Assembly (NCBI GenBank): GCA_021464245.1
Contig: JADCRB010000155.1
Coordinates: forward strand, 112,231-176,230
DNA length: 64,000 nt
Reading direction: 5' to 3'
Origin: Carallia brachiata
Lineage: Eukaryota; Streptophyta; Magnoliopsida; Malpighiales; Rhizophoraceae
Below the pieces are notes generated by a model. It saw only the letters and a program-made list of their open reading frames with translations, was not told the origin of the DNA and ran no database searches. Positions within the stretch are counted from its first letter, which is position 1; every line of letters starts with the position of its first letter. Shown here piece after piece: positions 1 to 11,528 of this stretch. The position numbers and the translations under genes are program-made.

Positions 1-113
1 GCTTCGATCCCAATATCTATAATATTAAGAAAAGTTATATTTCCAAGAAAAAGAGTATTCACTTAAGGCCCTGTTAATATAATAATATCCACTTACCCTC
101 TTTATTCCCATGC

Positions 114-120
114 TATAAAA
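114..120 (+). promoter_or_regulatory. TATA box of the ACT-like gene
   Basis: A TATAAAA motif lies 84-90 bp upstream of the start codon at 204. The interval is purine- and CA-rich, as expected of a short plant 5' UTR. Transcription would start near 145-150. This is inferred from spacing only. Confidence 0.6.
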
Positions 121-203
121 AGCCAAGCTGCTGTGTTCTATGAATTACGAAGCATTTAATTAAGCAAACAGAAAGACACACCCACACAGAGATAGAGGGA
201 GAA

Positions 204-958
204 ATGGTGTCGAGGCTGCAGAGGAGAATAGCATTGCGCAGGAAGCTTTCCATTATAAGGACTCTTTGCTGCTCCAAATCTGTAATATACAATCTTCTTT
301 ATATTTTCTTTTGCATCAGCTAACCAGAAACTAATTCAATTTGTGGCAATAAGAAAAAAATAGTGCTTATGATTTAAGGTTTAAGGTAGTTTTGTATTGA
401 TATATTTGTTAAGGTGAAAAGAAGCTCCATCATCGTGAATACTCTTCTCTACATTTACAAGCTCAAACTCCAGGTGGAGGCAATCAAAAGAGAACTCTTC
501 ACCTTAAATGCAATTAAAAGAGAGTACTTGAATCTAATGAAGCAGATCCAGTTGCCAAAGGTTGACAGATTCCCATATTTACTTTTTTTTTTTTCAGTTT
601 TCTTAGCTTTTTTTTTTTCCCTCATTTTGAAAGAAAAAAAAAAAATTTCTAATATACTCACATTTTGCAATTTGTGCATTTTTTTTTTTTTTTTGTACAG
701 AAGGAAGTAAAGGTGGAGAAGGCTGGGAAAGGATTTCTAGTAAGGGCCATCTGTGAAAAGGGAGGAGAGAAGCTAATTTCAATCTTGGAGACATTTGAAG
801 ATATGGGTCTTACTGTGATGCATGCTAGAGCGTCGTGCAAGTTCCACTTTGCCATCGAAGCCATTGTCATAGCTGATCAAGAAGAACATGCTGTAGATGT
901 AAAATGTATTACTCAAGCTGTTGATAAAGCTATTGACAGAGCAGGCAGCAGGGGCTGA
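204..958 (+). CDS. Small ACT-like / bHLH-like domain protein, three exons
   Basis: The CDS joins 204-281, 414-560 and 701-958 and encodes 160 residues; all introns are phase 0 with GT-AG borders. Residues 1-75 are strongly basic, rich in Arg/Lys/Leu, and run as a helical segment resembling the bHLH region of plant ACT-type bHLH-like proteins (MVSRLQRR start, SSIIVNTLLYIYKLKL, AIKREYLNLMKQ). Residues 76-160 (starting VKVEKAGKGF) form a beta-alpha-beta ACT-like fold of the kind used for dimerisation. Recall of Arabidopsis homologues of similar length supports the exon joins. The N-terminal helix lacks an obvious complete DNA-contact motif, so it may act as a dimerisation partner rather than a DNA binder. 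Both introns are short and T-rich. The third exon begins at a tandem CAGAAG acceptor, so a one-codon length variant is possible. The pathway is unknown. Confidence 0.85.
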
Positions 959-2790
959 CAGCTGCACAGAGGTCCTTTACTTAATTAATGACTCTGCCCA
1001 TGTAACATAATCGCTGGAGAAAAAATTAGCTAGCAGAAGTAACATTAGTTAGCAGAAGTGTGTCCTTGTCATCATCATTTCCAAAAAATTAAAGAACTCA
1101 AGTTGGCAACATTTTGTACTTGGGAAAACTTGTCCTTGAAAGAGTACCAAATGAGAGGCAACTGTATGCCAATAGTTATTTGTCAGAAATCAACTTAGTT
1201 ATAAAATTTTTTTTCAAACAAAAAATCTTAAATGAAATTAAAGCATGTGGAAATCTTCGCACATTGAGTGATTGAATGTCCTACATCTGTGTGAATCTAA
1301 CACTTCATGTGACCACGTCACTTTGTTTATCCTTCTGGCTAAATTCTGAATTCTTTGACGATGCAGTGAGACCTTCAATTTTTCTTTTGAATTGCTGCAC
1401 CATATAGTTTTACAAGTTTTTAATAATGTTCAATGTTGCAGCAGGCACCTTCAAAAACAATGCACAAAAAAAAAAAAAGGAAATAAAATCTTCAGTGAAA
1501 GCTAAGCAAAATTAGAGAAACCTTAATAATCCTTAAGAAATCACCACCATTGATTCTTACTTGAATCAACAAGTGCACTAACACCACCCAAACCAAGGCT
1601 GAGAAAGGAAGGGTTGAGAGAGGTGAAGACAAGTCGAAGAGATGAAGACAAAGCACAGCCAGAAGATGAGAGAGAGTTAGAGAATTTCAGAGAAAAAGTT
1701 CGAGATTTTGAGACTTGAAAAATAAGTGGTATGGAAACTTTTGTCCGTTAGAAGCCTGTAACATGTTTATGTGTAGGCTATAAGCCTATACAAGCCTATA
1801 ACGTGTCTTAACTCTCAGGAGTTGGAAAGATAATGAGCTTTGATACAGCATGACCGCATTAGGCCAAATAGTTGCGGAGGGGTAACGTGGTTATTTGGCT
1901 TTTTTTTGTTTTTTTTTCTTTTACCTTAGCATGATGTACATTAATTTATTTTTTTTTAATTTTAAACCGTTCAGTGTCCAGTTCAATAAACTAACTAATT
2001 TGGACCAACCCGAGCAGGATCTCTCAAAGGGTGGCAAAAGTATCCTAATAAGTATTTAACGCGATTGTATTTTCAGAGGTTCAAATTCGAGACCTCTAAT
2101 TAAGCGGTGACGGACTTCTGCCATCTGCACCAACACTTGCTGGTGATGTACATTAATTTTGAATCTATTACATATTAACAATAAATCTTATACACATAGT
2201 GTATGTTGCAAATGAATTTGAACCCTATTACACATAATGTTAAAAATTTTATATTCTTATATCTATTACACATTAATCTTATTCCTTATACACATAAATA
2301 ATTTTTTAAAAAAAATTAAAAAATTCATTGAGACCCACCATCTCTCCTCTTCCTCTCTCTCTCTCTCTCTCTCTCTCACCCATCCTGCCCGTGGCTATGC
2401 ACCCCATCCTCCAATCATTTTTCAAAGATGATTACCAACTGGTGTTTGTATAAATATTTTCGATTTCAATTTTACTTAGTACTGTTAACAGAAACTAAAA
2501 TCGATTTTATAAATATTTTGTCAGGTTTATTTACCATAATTTTTTTAATATTAAAATCAAAATCGAACCAAATATTTTAGTTTTTGATTTGTTTATTTAA
2601 CTAAAAATTCAGTTTAACTTTTTCTTTTCTGTTTTGGTCAACATTTTCTGATGACACCTTAGCAACCACCCGAGGGCCCTACGGAAGCACAAATCATGGT
2701 CCTCAGTATTAAGAAAAAATTTATTACCCAAATTAATCAACTGAAGTCGGCCTTTGTGGGACTATAGCTAGACTAAGTGGGAATAGAAAT
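959..2790. other. Intergenic, AT-rich; possible tRNA-like box B near 2,075
   Basis: No convincing coding region. The first part is the 3' UTR and downstream flank of the ACT-like gene. Around 2,070-2,095 there is a GGTTCAAATTCGAG string resembling a pol III B box, followed by GC-richer sequence, so an old SINE or TE end may lie at about 2,000-2,150; no target duplication was found. The final 140 bp flank the LINE target site. Confidence 0.4.
2353..2377 (+). repeat. (CT)n microsatellite
   Basis: Uninterrupted CT dinucleotides over about 25 bp, inside a longer pyrimidine-rich stretch. Confidence 0.95.
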
Positions 2791-2808
2791 AGGTGTAACC
2801 CAGCTTTC

Positions 2809-3447
2809 TTTTTCTTTTTTTTTTTTTTTTTAGGTAAAAGAGATAAAAAATTATAAAAGACTCAAGTTAAGAGTCTACAAATTAACCACCACGGGGTACC
2901 GCTACCCCAACCGTGTCTCTGGATATTAGTTGCTGCAACCCCGATGGAGGCCTATCACAACAGACAAGAGGCATTCCGAAAGACACTCCAAGGTTGGCAA
3001 GCAAGTCAGCACAAGCATTTGCTTTCCTGTAAACATGTTGCAAGGTACACTCCCATGCACGATCTAGCATGCTACGACATTCTCTAATGATAGGACGGTA
3101 CAAGTCCTCATCCTAGCCCGATCCACAAACCATCTGCAAGGCTAGCATGAAATCTGATTCAACAATGATCCTCTGGTATCCCTTCTCCCATGCTATCCTC
3201 AAAGCCATACACAATGCTTTCAGCTCAGCATTAATAGCAACTAAATTCCACTGGACCCAAAGAAACCAAATTTCCAATTGCTACAACTATCTCGAGCAAT
3301 TCCACCAAACCAGAAGGTCCTGGAGCACCTTTCGCACTACCATCTATATTTATCTTGCTCGCATCAGACACTGGCAAGAATCCATTAAGAATCCATTGCT
3401 TGAAAGGCACTTCCATTTGAAACTAAAACCCGATAGCATGATTAAGC
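2809..3447 (-). pseudogene. LINE RNase H-like 3' domain
   Basis: Minus-strand fragments at 3,231-3,416 (KINIDGSAKGAPGPSG, the usual start of the plant LINE RNase H-like domain) and 2,882-3,103 (HVYRKANACADLLANLG, the C-terminal part with its conserved Asp) are separated by frameshifts. The poly(A) tail follows. The hAT-like MITE separates this part from the zinc-binding region upstream. Confidence 0.75.
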
Positions 3448-3455
3448 CCTTTCAA

Positions 3456-4207
3456 AAGGAGTGTTTGGGTTAGCTTTTGAAGAAGTACATTTGCGTTTCA
3501 TTTTCAAAAAGTAGGATATAAGTGTTTGGTAAACTTTTTAGTATTACTATTTGATTCAGCTTATTTCCTTATGACTTCCTAGCAGCAGCTAATTAAAAAA
3601 CAGTTCTGAACTACTTTTTACTACTTTTTGAATTACTTTTCACTTTTTAATATTAATAATAATTTATATGGACTAAATTACCCTTAAAGAATATTTATAA
3701 AATTTTGCTATTATTTTTTTTACTTGACAAATGAATTAGATATGTTAATTTATTTTATTAATATTTATATAATTTCAATATTTTTTTTTCAAGTATTCTT
3801 AAATAATAGTTTTTTCACTTCAATTTTCTATAATATTGACATTTATAGAAAAAATCTCAAACATAATAATTTTTGTCATTTAATAAAAAATTATTTTTTT
3901 TAAAAAAAGTTAAAAATTAAGTAAAATAATTCTCAATATTATTTATAAAATATTATTTTAAAATATAAAATTATTAAAATATAAAAATAAAATTTTTAAT
4001 ATGATATATCTACACAAATTATATGTCTAAATTAGACATTTCATTATTCAACAGTAACAGTAAGTATAAAATTAACCAAACATTTCATTAATTTTATCAA
4101 CAATCAGCAACAGTAAATAGAAATCAGCAATCAGCAATCAGCAGCAGCAATCAGTAACAGCAATCAGTAATAGCAAAATTCAACGGCTAACCCTAACAGG
4201 CCCTAAA
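3456..4207. mobile_element. hAT-like MITE inserted in the LINE
   Basis: Terminal inverted repeats: the left end reads AAGGAGTGTTTGGGTTAGC and the right end, reverse-complemented, reads TAGGGCCTGTTAGGGTTAGC. An imperfect 8-bp duplication, CCTTTCAA at 3,448-3,455 and CCTCTCAA at 4,208-4,215, fits hAT superfamily insertion. The interior is AT-rich and non-coding. The right subterminal region (about 4,100-4,180) is packed with short CAG/AATCAG/CAACAG repeats. LINE sequence resumes cleanly on both sides. Confidence 0.7.
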
Positions 4208-4215
4208 CCTCTCAA

Positions 4216-4936
4216 GCACATCGTTAATTAGAAAACACATGTTCCAATGTCTCATCCTGCATTCCACATCGCTCACAAGTGCCCACTTCTGTAAGGTGAC
4301 AAGACAGCCCCTGAGTATTAGTTAGCAATTTACCTTTCCTTAATAACCAAATGAAGGATCGAATGTATTGTGGCATCGGTGTATCCCACATCGATTACAA
4401 TTTTCAGACTCAGAGACCCATATGAGATTCTGACTTGACCAAGAAACGCCCTAACCCCGGTGCCCATAACAATGGGTCCTCCAACTTAGCATATCTCGGA
4501 ATAAAAGCCCCCATTAACTGCTCTCTAACATTAGACGACATTTTATCCCTCAAGAGCTCCTAATTCCAGCAACTAGTGTCCGTCATGTAAAAACTAACCT
4601 TGTTATTGACCTCAACTTGATTGACAAACACCCCAGGCAATCTGATCAAAGCAACATCTATAGGCCACGGATCAGTCCCAAAGGCGCCTTCAATCCATTT
4701 CTTATGCTTCACCGCAAGCCTTGTTTTGGAAAATCCCTACCAATAAGCACAGCAAACCAAATAGACGAGCATCTAGGGACATTTGGCACCTGCAAAAAAT
4801 CTTTCTATCGACAATACTTGTGCCTCTGAACCTCCACCCATAATTTCTTAGAATTACTCACCAGCTCCCAGCCCAGTTTAGATAATAAAGCCACATTCAT
4901 TTCCCTAGCCAACTACAACCCTAGGCCACCAAACAT
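4216..4936 (-). pseudogene. LINE zinc-binding (zf-RVT-like) region
   Basis: A degenerate minus-strand stretch between the RT part and the RNase H part of the LINE, in the position where plant L1 elements carry the zf-RVT region. Frames are too broken to cite individual cysteines with certainty. The call rests mainly on continuity with both flanking LINE parts once the inserted elements are removed. Confidence 0.55.
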
Positions 4937-5218
4937 TTAGGGTGCGTTTGTTTCATGGGGTAGGATAGGATAGAATAGGCTAGTGACCAATTATCCCACC
5001 TTAGTCCATGTTTGTTTGGTTAATAAGATAGGTATATGATAGACTAGTGTGGGCTTGTTATCCCATGAATATGGGATAGTATCATCTCTGTAACTGCTAT
5101 GCGTTAGTCTATCTCACATCATGGATTAGTGTTAATAAATTATATATTTATTAAAATATCCTCTTAATTAAAATAAATTTTAAATATTTTTTAAGAAATT
5201 AACATAAAATTTAAAAAA

Positions 5219-5471
5219 TTCATTTCTCTCTCATCTTCTCTCTTTTCCTTTCTCTCTCTCTCACTCCTCTTCTCTCCCTTTCCTTTCTCTCTCCTGCCTC
5301 TTTCCTTTCTCTCTTCTCCTTCCTCTCTCTCACTCCTTGTCTCTCTCTCTCTCTCTCTTTCCTTTCTCTCTCCTCCCTCTTCTCTCTCTCTCTCACTCCT
5401 CATCTCTATCACTTCCCTTTCTCTCCCCTTCCTCCTCTTTCCTCCCTTCCTTTCTCTCTCCTCCCTCTCTT
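5219..5471 (+). repeat. Long CT/CCT pyrimidine tract
   Basis: About 250 bp of almost pure C and T (TCTCTC and TTCCTTTC units), continuing after the Gypsy element at 9,068. Apparent Arg/Glu-rich minus-strand frames here are low-complexity artefacts. Confidence 0.9.
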
Positions 5472-5476
5472 CCTTC

Positions 5477-6218
5477 TGTAACGGGTAAATTTCGAGCCTG
5501 TAACAGTTAGACTCAAAAATACCAAACAAATTACAAATAAAAATTTAAAATTTATGCGAGTTCGATCTTTGGGTAGATCCTCCGATTAATACTCCTGTGT
5601 AATTTAGTCAAGGGCCGTGAAGGCTTAATCTTGACCGAGAGATGTTGAATTTTCACAGCGTGATCTTGAACTGTAGGAAATGGATTCCACTGAGGGCCGA
5701 GGCTTGATCTCAAGTGGATTAGTTGAACTCTGGTGAGTGCCGTAGGAGGCTTAATCCCACTCGGATATTTAAGATTTTAATATCTTGGATTTTTGATCTA
5801 GCGGATCCAACTCAGTGGCATCTAGAGAGCATACACCCAAAATATTTAGAGAGAGAAAGAAAGAATGCAAAGCTTTAGAAGAGAGGATTTTGCTTTGCAT
5901 GGGATGGATTGAAAGGTTTTGAGGGGTGCCTATTTATAGGGTTTTGGGGGAGGATAGAGCCAAAATTCTATCACTTGGATCATACATGACAAGGGCCCTT
6001 TTAGGTGGTTGATGTTGATATCTTGCATGGCTATCAACTTTGCCAACTTTGAATGATGTGGATCTTACATGGCAAGGGTCCTCTTTGGCGGTTGGATTTT
6101 GACATTTTGCATGGTCACCAACCATATGGAAATCATCATTTTCATATGCATGCACTTGTAGCTTTCATGTAGGGCATGCATTGATTTTCTTTTTTTTGGT
6201 GATTTTTTTATGTTTACA
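5477..6218 (-). repeat. Left LTR (3' LTR) of Gypsy element B
   Basis: 742 bp, TG...CA ends. It contains one copy of an about 49-bp module (GGACTCTGGTGAGTGCCG type) that is repeated in the other LTR. A minus-strand polypurine tract abuts its right edge at 6,219-6,232. Confidence 0.9.
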
Positions 6219-6976
6219 AATGCCCCCACTTCAAGGATCGGTAAGGAAGAACTTTGCAGACGTGATCCGTATCAAGTCTTGAAGTCCAGGTTGAAACTTG
6301 AGATGTTCTGATGAACATTGAACGTTGAAGTCTTTTGACTCTGACTATATCTGCTGTTGTTGGATCGCAATAGGAATCCGATACGATTTTGAGAAAGTTA
6401 GCAGCCCAGCCAATATAAAAATTGACATTCTGGCTCCAGGTGCGGTCGAGCTTCTATAGCTCGCAAAGGCTGGCAAATGTTCTTTGAAGTTCCAAAGCTC
6501 TAGTGAGGATGATCCGGTAGGCAAAGAACTTGAACTTTCCCAAGAAGAAGGCCCAGCACTTTGGAACTTCAAGACCTGCATACAGAGAGACTGATTGTAG
6601 TGATGACTCCCGAGTCTGCTCCGACATAAGGAGAGTAGTTGAAACTTCCCTGTACTTCATCGCATCTAAAGGAAGATTAGGATGATTGCAGCGTCTCATC
6701 CCTCTGTGGTAGATGTGAACTAATAAGAGTAGTTGGAACTCCATGACACCGATGGCGTTGAAGACTGAGTTTCGAGGGCTTTAGGGATCCCTCGAGGAAG
6801 ACTACTCCTTATTTTCTTAGTTCGTGCGCCTCCAACTTCTTGATTAAAGAAGAGACAAGTGCAGAGACTAGCTATTTTCTTTTGAGAAGAAGAAGAGCTG
6901 AGGGGTGAGTATTATGGCTCGGACATGCAGGATGGTTGACTGTGCGGTGATACCTGCAGAATTTCGGATCACTGAC
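6219..6976 (-). other. Conserved 3' region of Gypsy B, no recognised gene
   Basis: About 720 bp matching 48,419-49,110 of Gypsy element A closely, although the two LTR pairs differ more. The minus-strand frame at 6,454-6,744 starting MEFQLLLLVHIYHRGMRRC has a recognisable counterpart in element A (within 48,811-49,158), so a short peptide or a structured 3' UTR may be conserved. At about 6,940 the sequence jumps to what corresponds to about 54,376 of element A, marking the deletion that removed pol and the homeobox ORF. Confidence 0.6.
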
Positions 6977-8150
6977 TCAATCCTTGTGATTAGGTTGCTT
7001 ACACTCCGGGAGTTTGATCAACTTAACCTCTAAAAGTTGATCAAAAACGTCTGGAACATCAGAGTCGGGGAATGGATACTTCTTCTGTTCCAACTGTGGC
7101 AACGTCACCTTTCCTTTCTCTTGTTGTTTTGGTTGAGTTGTTGGTGCTGTTGGACTCATTTTTGCTTTAGCCCCAACTTTTATCGGTGAAGCATCAATGG
7201 CCATCACTTCCTTGCCCCCATGTTGTCCCAGTTGGATGGGAATCGTACCTCCAGAGGTTTTGATGCTTTATTTCCATGTCATGCGCGCGAGTTGCTAATT
7301 CCTCAAAAGTTCGAGGTTTGATGCCCTGTAGGATGTATAACAGCTCCCAGTGCATCCCTTGGATGCACATTTCCACAGCAGAAGTCTCCGTACAATGATC
7401 TTTGCAATCTAGATTGAGAGCACGCCATCTGTTGATGTATTCGACAATGGGCTCTCCTTTCCTTTGTTTGGCACTAGTAAGCTCCATCATGCTCACCGTT
7501 CTCCGAGTGCTAAAAAATCTGTTGAGAAACTCTCGTTGTAGCTGTTCCCAACTGTCGATTGATTCTGGTTCAAGGTTTATGAACCACGTGAAAGCGTTCT
7601 CTCTAAGCGAACGAACAAACTGTTTCACCAATAGATCACCGTAAGTCCCTGCATTGTTGTAGGTTTCAACGAAGTGGGCGATGTGCTATTTGGAATCGCC
7701 TCTTCCGTCAAATTGTTGAAATTTGGGCGGTTGGTAGCTCAAAGGCATGTTGAGACTTTCGATCCGTCTGGTGTACGGTTTGACGTATATCTGTAATCCT
7801 TGGGAGGATGAAGCTTGTTGCAGGCGGATCGTATTGGCTATCATATTTTGCAATTGTTGAACCGATAGTGACGCTATAGAATTTGAGAGTGACAGCTGTG
7901 TAGAACTACCTGGGTGTTTTTCAGCATTGAAGACATCGGCTGGTGTCGCTTCTGGAGTGAAAACAGATAGATATTGTCGCTCATTGTGGGTCTTGGGATC
8001 AAGTTGGATCGGAGCTCTTCCTTTGGGGGCAGCGATTTGTTGATCTTTTTCTTCCACAGTTTTGAGCAGTTTAAAAATTCTGTTTTCCAATTCTGCAATC
8101 CTGTCTTCAGCGTTCGTTACGCTTGTTATCGTGATTGTGACAACGTTGAT
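6977..8150 (-). pseudogene. gag of Gypsy element B, broken
   Basis: Minus-strand gag fragments. 7,686-8,090 carries the coiled-coil start (ENRIFKLLKTVEEKDQQIAA) and the PYTRRIESLNMPL region. 7,194-7,631 is the Retrotrans_gag domain ([33 protein letters not shown]). 6,977-7,207 is the Lys/Gln-rich C-terminal piece. A stop codon at about 7,686-7,688 replaces the Gln seen in element A, and frameshifts separate the rest. The protein would form the virus-like particle in an intact relative. Confidence 0.8.
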
Positions 8151-8230
8151 GTTGGATTCCTTCTAATTTTTTTTTTGTAGAGGAGCAAAAGATGGGAGGC
8201 GGAGAGGTCCCACCGAGCGTGCCAAAAATT

Positions 8231-9067
8231 TGTAACGGGTAAATTTCGAGCCTGTAACAGTTAGACTCAAAAATACAAAAATAAATTACAGATAAAAATT
8301 TAAAATTTATGCGAGTTCGATTTCTGAGTAGATCCTTCGATTAATACTCCTGTGTAATTTAGTTAAGGGCCGTGAAGGCTTAATCTTGACTGAGAGATGT
8401 TGAATTTCCACAGCGTGATCTTGAACTGTAGGAAATGAATTCCACTGAAGGCCGAGGTTTGATCTCAAGTGGATTAGTTGAACTCTGGTGAGGGCCGTAG
8501 GAGGCTTGATCCCACTCGAATTGATTGGACTCCGGTGAGGGCGGTAAGAGGCTTGATCCCACTCGAACTGGATGGACTCCGGTGAGGGCCGTAGGAGGCT
8601 TGATCCCACTCGAATATTTAAGATTTTAATATCTTGAATTTTTGATCTAGCAGATCCAACTCAGTGGCAGCTAGAGAGCATACACCCAAAATATTTAGAG
8701 AGAGAAAGAAATAATACAAAGCTTTAAAAGAGAGGATTTTGCTTTGCATGGGATGGATTAAAAGGTTTTGAGGAGTGCCTATTTATATGGTTTTTGGGGA
8801 GGATAGAGCCAAAATTCTATCACTTGGATCATACATGACAAGGGCCCTTTTAGGTAGTTGATGTTAATATCTTGCATGGCTATCAACTTTGCCAACTTTG
8901 AATGATGTGGATCTTACATGGTAAGGGTCCTCTTTGGTAGTTGGATTTTGACATTTTGCATGGTCACCAACCATATGGAAATCATCATTTTCATATGCAT
9001 GCACTTGTAGCTTTCATGTAGGACATGCATTGATTTTTTTTTTTTTTGTGATTTTTTTATGTTTACA
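8231..9067 (-). repeat. Right LTR (5' LTR) of Gypsy element B
   Basis: 837 bp, 95 bp longer than its partner because a module of about 49 bp (ACTCCGGTGAGGGCCGTAGGAGG..) is present three times at about 8,480-8,620 instead of once. The TGGCACGCTCGGTGGGAC string on the minus strand beside it is the probable primer-binding site; I cannot assign the tRNA. Confidence 0.9.
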
Positions 9068-9606
9068 CCTTCCTCCCTTCCTGTCTCTCTCCTCACTCTC
9101 TCTTTCTCTCTCTCGTGCTCATTCTTTCTTTTTTTTTCATATAAATTTGAAAATTTATCTCTTAAAATTTATTTAATTTTTTCTCAAAAAATTTAAAAAA
9201 ATTAATCTTTTTTTTATATTTTAAAATTTATTTGTATAAATAAAATTAATACTTAATTTTAAAAAATATTTTTTATACAAAATTAAAAAATTATAAATAG
9301 TATAATGTATAATAACATGTAAAATAAATATTAATTTTATTATTTAATTTTAATTATTTTTAATAAAAAGATTAAAATTAATAGTAAATGTAAATCAATT
9401 ATTTCTAAGGGTAAAAAAGTAATTTTGATATATTATACTATTCTATCTCATATCATCCAAATATTAAATAGGATAACTATTCTATATTATTTGATGACAT
9501 CCAAATATAATAGAAACTAGTAATCTAGCCTATCCTATACTATATTAGTCTATACTATCTATACTATTATACCGCACTGTCCAGTCTATATACCAACACA
9601 CCCTTA

Positions 9607-11523
9607 GGCTTATAGACTTCCTTTTATGACACAAGGCTAATTTTCGAGGCCTCCTCATTACCACCCCAGAGAAATCTCCTATTAAGGCGATCCAACTCTT
9701 CACAAATGCTATGTCGCAGGTAGTTTGTATGCATAATATAATATGGTAAAGTCTGAGACACTGACTGAATCAAAGTGGTATGACCAGCCAAAGATAGAGA
9801 CTCCACTTTCCAACCACTTAACTTAAAACTCACCCTTTGTATAATCTCGTGATAGGTTGACGCCTTCTTTTGACCATAAACAAGACAAACTCCCAAATAC
9901 TTGCCTAGATTGGAGACGACTTGAAACTCCAAAGTTTGGCTAATTGTAGACGACACATGCCTACTAACATTTGGGGAAAACAATAACTTAGACTTGGCTT
10001 TATTTACACATTGCCTTGAAGCTAAACAAAAGAGATGCAGCACCCTCCTAACACGCCTGGCCATATATTTTGTAGCATCACCAAATAAAAGGAGGTCATT
10101 TGCAAAAAAAGAGGTGGGATATCTTAAGGCCACCCCTTGAAACCTACAAACCTTTCCATCTTCCCATTTCCACATCTTCCCCAATAACATGAGACAATCG
10201 TTCAATACAAAGTGCAAACAAATAAAGGAACATGGAGTCCCCTTGGCAAAGCCCACATGATGCTCTAAAGCTTGCTGAATTTTCCCTATTGCAGAGCACC
10301 AAAAATTCTGCAGTGGTGACACAGGTCATGATTAACTTTGCAAAAGAGAGAGAACAATTCAATAAGATAACTGTCTCATGTAAAAAATCTCAATTAACCC
10401 CATCATATGCCTTCTCAAGGTCAATTTTAGGTGCCATCAATCCTTTATTCTCCTTCTTCAACTTCCACATCCGGCTCACACTCTCCTGGGCAATGATAAA
10501 ATTATCATGGGTTAACCTTCCTGAAATAAAGCTAGATTGTGCAAGGCCAATCATATTACACATCAGGGGCCAGAGTCTACCAACCATGACCTTCGTTATA
10601 ATTTTATATATAACATTGTATAGAGAAATCAGTCAGAAATGGCTCATAACCTCCAGAAGGTCTTTTGTTAGGATAAGAACAAGCAAGGTCTCATTAATCC
10701 CCATCGGTAGTTGACCGGAAGCAACAGCATGTTGGACAAACTGTGTAATAGTCGGCCCAATAAAATTCCAGTACCTTTGAAAAAATATTGCCTAAAAATC
10801 GTTAGGACGTACAGTCTTATAAGCACCCATTGTCTTAATAGTCACCAACACCTCTTCTCCACTAAGCAAATCAACAATCGTAGGGAGGTTCTCTGCAGGT
10901 AACCTAGGCTAGACGTAAGCACCACCCCTCAATCCAAATTCCATCACCATTCTTCAATGCCGAAACATGATTTTTCTGCCTCCTTTGAATAACCGTGGAG
11001 TGAAAAAGCTTCATATTTCGACCACCCAACAACACCTTATTTCTTCTTGACTTCTGAAATAAAACGTTCCTCTTGATTAAGTATCTCATTAAATTCCCTT
11101 ATCAAATCAGCTTCAATCATGTGCATGCAAACACTATCAACAGAGTTCATGCACTTTTGTAATCCCTCAAGATGATAAAAAATTTTCTGCTTCTTGTAGA
11201 ATAAATTCCCAAATGTCTTCTTATTCCATACCCGAAAAACATGTTGCAGGGACATAAAACTCTCATTGATCACCCCTGGCTCATCACGCCAATTCTCCCG
11301 AACCAAACGTTCACAATCTAGGTGAGACATCCACATAACCTCAAATTTAAAGGCCTCTGAATTGCGAACAGAATTGGATTGGTAAAGAGAACCAACAAAA
11401 TTGGGCAGTGGTCAAAATTAACTCTTGGTAAGTAGAGGACTCTTGCTTGGGGGAACATACTCGAAAAATCTTCTGTTACCACTTAGAACAGTAGACCCCT
11501 GAGTCAACATGATCACGAAAGAT
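9607..11523 (-). pseudogene. LINE reverse transcriptase region
   Basis: Minus-strand pieces in order: 11,037-11,336 (post-endonuclease linker, VRENWRDEPG), 10,904-11,089 (the NMKLFHSTVIQRRQKN motif before RT), 10,390-10,587 (QSSFISGR and KIDLEKAYD of RT), and 9,624-10,322 (palm and thumb). The catalytic box reads FFANDLLLFG, so the first Asp of the usual FADD is Asn. Several frameshifts separate the pieces. Together with the endonuclease start at 17.7-18.0 kb this is a dead L1 ORF2. Confidence 0.85.
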
Positions 11524-11528
11524 CCCAC

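Larger units (their letters stand above)
5477..9067 (-). mobile_element. Gypsy element B: deletion derivative with two LTRs
   Basis: It is bounded by a perfect 5-bp duplication, CCTTC at 5,472-5,476 and 9,068-9,072. Both LTRs begin TGTAACGGG and end GTTTACA. The internal region (6,219-8,230) holds a polypurine tract next to the left LTR (GTGGGGGCATT on the minus strand), a conserved 3' region, and only a broken gag. Protease, RT, RNase H and integrase are absent. It is the same family as the element at 47,727-56,828: near-identical leader beside the right LTR and homologous gag. It is non-autonomous. Confidence 0.9.
4940..9603. mobile_element. PIF/Harbinger-like MITE split by a Gypsy element
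   Basis: It is flanked by a TTA duplication at 4,937-4,939 and 9,604-9,606, the typical target of PIF/Harbinger. The ends are inverted repeats starting GGGTGCGTTTGTTT and, on the other strand, GGGTGTGTTGGTA. Subterminal GGATAGGATAG-type repeats occur at both ends. Without the Gypsy insertion it is about 1.07 kb, non-coding, with an AT-rich interior and a long pyrimidine tract (about 5,219-5,471, continuing at 9,068-9,120) into which the Gypsy element inserted. No transposase is present. Confidence 0.75.

Noticed and set aside
4617..4829. 70-codon plus-strand ORF in the LINE
   Set aside because: It is antisense to the zinc-binding region of the LINE.
5191..5529. 112-codon minus-strand Arg/Glu-rich ORF
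   Set aside because: It is a translation of a CT-rich microsatellite tract.
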